From positions 1 to 21,182 of the forward strand of contig JBBKVS010000338.1 in NCBI GenBank assembly GCA_037968555.1: a DNA stretch of 21,182 bases, in the 5' to 3' direction. The position numbers were made by a program, and so were the translations under genes. Below, piece after piece: positions 19,244 to 21,182 of the stretch; position 1 is the stretch's first letter, and each line of letters starts with the position of its first letter. Origin of the DNA: JAWXBM01 sp037968555 (GTDB taxonomy: Bacteria; Pseudomonadota; Gammaproteobacteria; Xanthomonadales; SZUA-36). A model generated the notes under the pieces. It did no database searches. It saw nothing but the letters and a program-made list of their open reading frames with translations, and was not told the DNA's origin.

Positions 19244-20584
19244 ATGAAAACCACTACTGATGCCGATGTGATTGTGCTGGGTGCCGGCATGGGTGGCCTG
19301 TGTGCGGCCGCTTACCTGGTAGCAGCCGGTTATCGTGTATTGCTGCTGGAGAAATCCCGCCATATGGGTGGCCGCTGCTCGCATCGTGAGCGTGACGGAT
19401 TCACTGTTACCACCGGCGCCATCATGATACCCATGGGGCCGGACAGCGCGATCCGCCAGGCTTTTGATGCCGTCGGCGCAGATATGGATATGGTTGAAAC
19501 CACCGGTCGCATGCGTTATCGCTTGGCCCATGGTGATTACGACTTACCGCTAGTGGGCGGCGGTTTACGCGGCATGATCGAGTTCGCTTTTGAGGGCGAT
19601 GCCGAGAAAACCGAAAATCTGTTCCGCGACATCGTCAGCGTGTTGGGTGGCGAGCGGCCGGATGAGGAGCAAAATCTGCGCGACTGGTTTTTGCAACGCA
19701 CTCAAAACCCAGCCGTATTGGGCCTGTTCCAGGGCTTCTGTGCGGCCCTGATGGGCACCAACCTGCATGAAATTCCCGCTGCAGAATTTTTCCGCTTCCT
19801 CGGCCGCAGCAGCAAAGGCAGTCGGTTTGGCTTGGCCAAAGCCGGCAACGGCGCTTTGATGGAAACACTGGCAGCTGCAATTGAATCCAAGGGTGGAGAA
19901 ATCCTGCGCCATCATCGGGTCAATCGCATCCTGACCGATGGCCAGCGGGTCAGCGGAGTCGAAGTCCTCAACCGCAGTGGCGAGACGCGTACGTTTACTG
20001 CCAGCGCGGTGATGTCGAACCTCGGGCCAACTGCGACCATGAAACTGTGTGGCGATGATGAGGTATTCGACGGCCCCTGGCGCCAGCGGCTGGATGCCAA
20101 TCCCAGCACGGCACCGATCATCCACTATTCCTTTGTCTGCGATCAGCCCTTGATTCCCGATTTGCACGGCAGCCTGGTATTCGGCAATACCCGCAACCTG
20201 ATCTATCTGGAAATCCCTTCGCTGATATCGCCGCAGCTGGCACCCGAAGGAAAGTATTTGCATACCGCTTATGGGGCGCCGGTAGATGCTACCGTTACCG
20301 ATCTGCGTGCCGATGCCGCTACTACCCTGACTGAGCTGGAAGAAAATTTTCCCGGCCTGCAAAGCCATGCAGAGTTTCTGGTCAAAGCCCGCCACATCGG
20401 GCCTGCGCCGGGCATGCACCGTTGGCCCGGTTTCATGATGCCGAATGAAACACCGGTGGCCGGCTTGTATAACGTTGGTGACGGCGCAACACCGCCGGGC
20501 ACCATCGGTACCGAAGGCTCGGCCGCTTCAGCTCGAGCAGCCGTTCAATCCCATCAATCCCAAAGCAATGGAAAACGAATATGA
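19244..20584 (+). CDS. NAD(P)/FAD-dependent oxidoreductase (phytoene desaturase/CrtI-like)
   Basis: A 446-aa flavoprotein. The Rossmann motif VIVLGAGMGGLCAAAYLVAAGYRVLLLEKSRHMGGRC (about residues 9-45) binds the FAD dinucleotide and ribose (Glu about 36), and the C-terminal GLYNVGDGATPPGTIGTEGSAASARAAV (about 407-434) is the second FAD contact typical of CrtI/carotenoid desaturase and RetSat-like enzymes. The middle substrate domain has no diagnostic motif, so desaturase, saturase or oxidase activity cannot be told apart. It overlaps the SDR gene by 4 nt (ATGA), which indicates one operon. No carotenoid genes are near. Only a weak SD (GGAA) precedes the ATG. Confidence 0.9.
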   Translation: MKTTTDADVIVLGAGMGGLCAAAYLVAAGYRVLLLEKSRHMGGRCSHRERDGFTVTTGAIMIPMGPDSAIRQAFDAVGADMDMVETTGRMRYRLAHGDYDLPLVGGGLRGMIEFAFEGDAEKTENLFRDIVSVLGGERPDEEQNLRDWFLQRTQNPAVLGLFQGFCAALMGTNLHEIPAAEFFRFLGRSSKGSRFGLAKAGNGALMETLAAAIESKGGEILRHHRVNRILTDGQRVSGVEVLNRSGETRTFTASAVMSNLGPTATMKLCGDDEVFDGPWRQRLDANPSTAPIIHYSFVCDQPLIPDLHGSLVFGNTRNLIYLEIPSLISPQLAPEGKYLHTAYGAPVDATVTDLRADAATTLTELEENFPGLQSHAEFLVKARHIGPAPGMHRWPGFMMPNETPVAGLYNVGDGATPPGTIGTEGSAASARAAVQSHQSQSNGKRI

Positions 20585-21182
20585 AAACCCGCGACCTGGC
20601 CAAGATAGTCAACTTTTACGCCCGCTTTATGCCCACTTATACCAAGACTGGCTATCTGGCCCGCCGCCTGACCTGGGGTAGTGATAAGCCACTGGACTTC
20701 ACCGGTCAGACCTGGTTGGTGACCGGGGCATCAGCCGGGCTGGGCCAGGCCATGGTGAAAGCTGCCGCAGAGGCGGGCGCAGAAGTGATTGCCGCCGCAC
20801 GCAGTATGCAGCGTTTGGAAGGCTCCGTTGCCGATCTCAAACCTGAAGTTCGACAGCGGGTGCGACTGATAGCCCATGACCTGTCATTGAAAAGCGGTAA
20901 CCAGGCATTGGTCGACGAGCTGGCGCGGGACGGTACAAAAATTGACGTGCTGCAGAATAACGTGGGCCTGTTATTGCGTGATATGCAGCTCACCGCAGAA
21001 GGCAAGGAAGTCTCATTTGCCACCAACGTGTTGATGCACTACTTACTGACCGAAGGACTGATTGCCAACGGCACGTTGAAAAATGATGCCACCATCGTCA
21101 ACATGACCTCGGGCGGCATGTACAACGCACCCTTGGGCTACCGCAAGCTGAATGTGACGGATCCCGAAAAATACAGCGGCAA
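20581..21182 (+). CDS. SDR family oxidoreductase, cut by the window edge
   Basis: The first 200 residues of a short-chain dehydrogenase/reductase. After a 40-residue leader (MKTRDLAKIVNFYARFMPTY..., a DHRS12-like extension) comes the NAD(P) motif TGASAGLG (48-55) and then the R-S-x-x-R-L segment, the LQNNVG variant of NNAG (about 122-127) and VNMTSGGMYNAPLGYRKLNV with the catalytic Ser. The YxxxK motif falls after the window. It is translated with the FAD enzyme gene (ATGA overlap), so the two probably act in one pathway, on the same lipid or isoprenoid-like substrate. Only the 5' part is visible, so length and stop are unknown. Confidence 0.9.
   Translation, partial: MKTRDLAKIVNFYARFMPTYTKTGYLARRLTWGSDKPLDFTGQTWLVTGASAGLGQAMVKAAAEAGAEVIAAARSMQRLEGSVADLKPEVRQRVRLIAHDLSLKSGNQALVDELARDGTKIDVLQNNVGLLLRDMQLTAEGKEVSFATNVLMHYLLTEGLIANGTLKNDATIVNMTSGGMYNAPLGYRKLNVTDPEKYSG

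Overview
The window is proteobacterial and most likely comes from an aquatic or marine-type gammaproteobacterium. This is inferred from integron attC sites of the long-array kind, SulP, VIT1/CCC1 and CPXCG-type genes, and Shine-Dalgarno use; no marker gene pins a genus. It falls into two parts with different texture. Bases 1 to about 6990 are the start and the apparent end of a chromosomal gene-cassette array (a sedentary integron). Bases 7100 to 21182 are ordinary chromosome, visibly richer in G+C.

Cassette array: 12 cassettes lie head to tail, all with the gene on the + strand. They are separated by 10 intact-looking attC sites (60-114 bp), one attC with a damaged R' core (5885-5945) and one truncated attC at the far end (from 6910). 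The left edge is a GTTATGT core at 116-122 that has no attC palindrome before it, so 1-116 looks like the attI side; the integrase gene would lie to the left, outside the window. Cassette edges are cross-validated, because the left end of each cassette is complementary to the start of its own attC. Contents in order: DUF6968-like protein; DUF2834 membrane protein; HigB/HigA pair 1; HigB/HigA pair 2; unknown 111-aa protein; DUF891-type toxin with XRE antitoxin; BrnT/BrnA; RelE-like toxin with XRE antitoxin; HicA/HicB; VOC (glyoxalase-like) protein; DUF1428 protein; second DUF1428 protein. Six of the twelve are toxin-antitoxin (TA) modules. Each of these has its own sigma70-like promoter, usually with an inverted or direct repeat over it, and in four or five the -10 box lies only 6-9 nt before the toxin start codon, which predicts leaderless or nearly leaderless toxin mRNAs.

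Chromosomal part: two lipoproteins (DUF3574-like at 7189 and an unrecognised one at 7692-8222, minus strand), a SulP anion transporter with a STAS domain (8508-10085), and a decayed stretch (10144-11711) holding a cupin gene broken by a TAG, a DUF1801 gene, an N-terminally short SnoaL-like ORF and an unknown overlapping ORF. Then come a secreted HExxH metallopeptidase-like protein preceded by a 16-bp tandem repeat, a CPXCG zinc-ribbon-like protein and a VIT1/CCC1 metal transporter.

The right end (14480-21182) looks like a small catabolic or redox locus: an MFS transporter, an exported two-domain SnoaL/LEH-like protein, a molybdopterin oxidoreductase, and a divergent two-gene operon of a CrtI-like FAD oxidoreductase and an SDR cut by the window edge. 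The divergent promoters carry matching inverted operator-like elements placed at the same distance from each -10 box, and the ATGCAAGT core of these recurs between the MFS and SnoaL/LEH genes. This suggests one regulator for the whole group.
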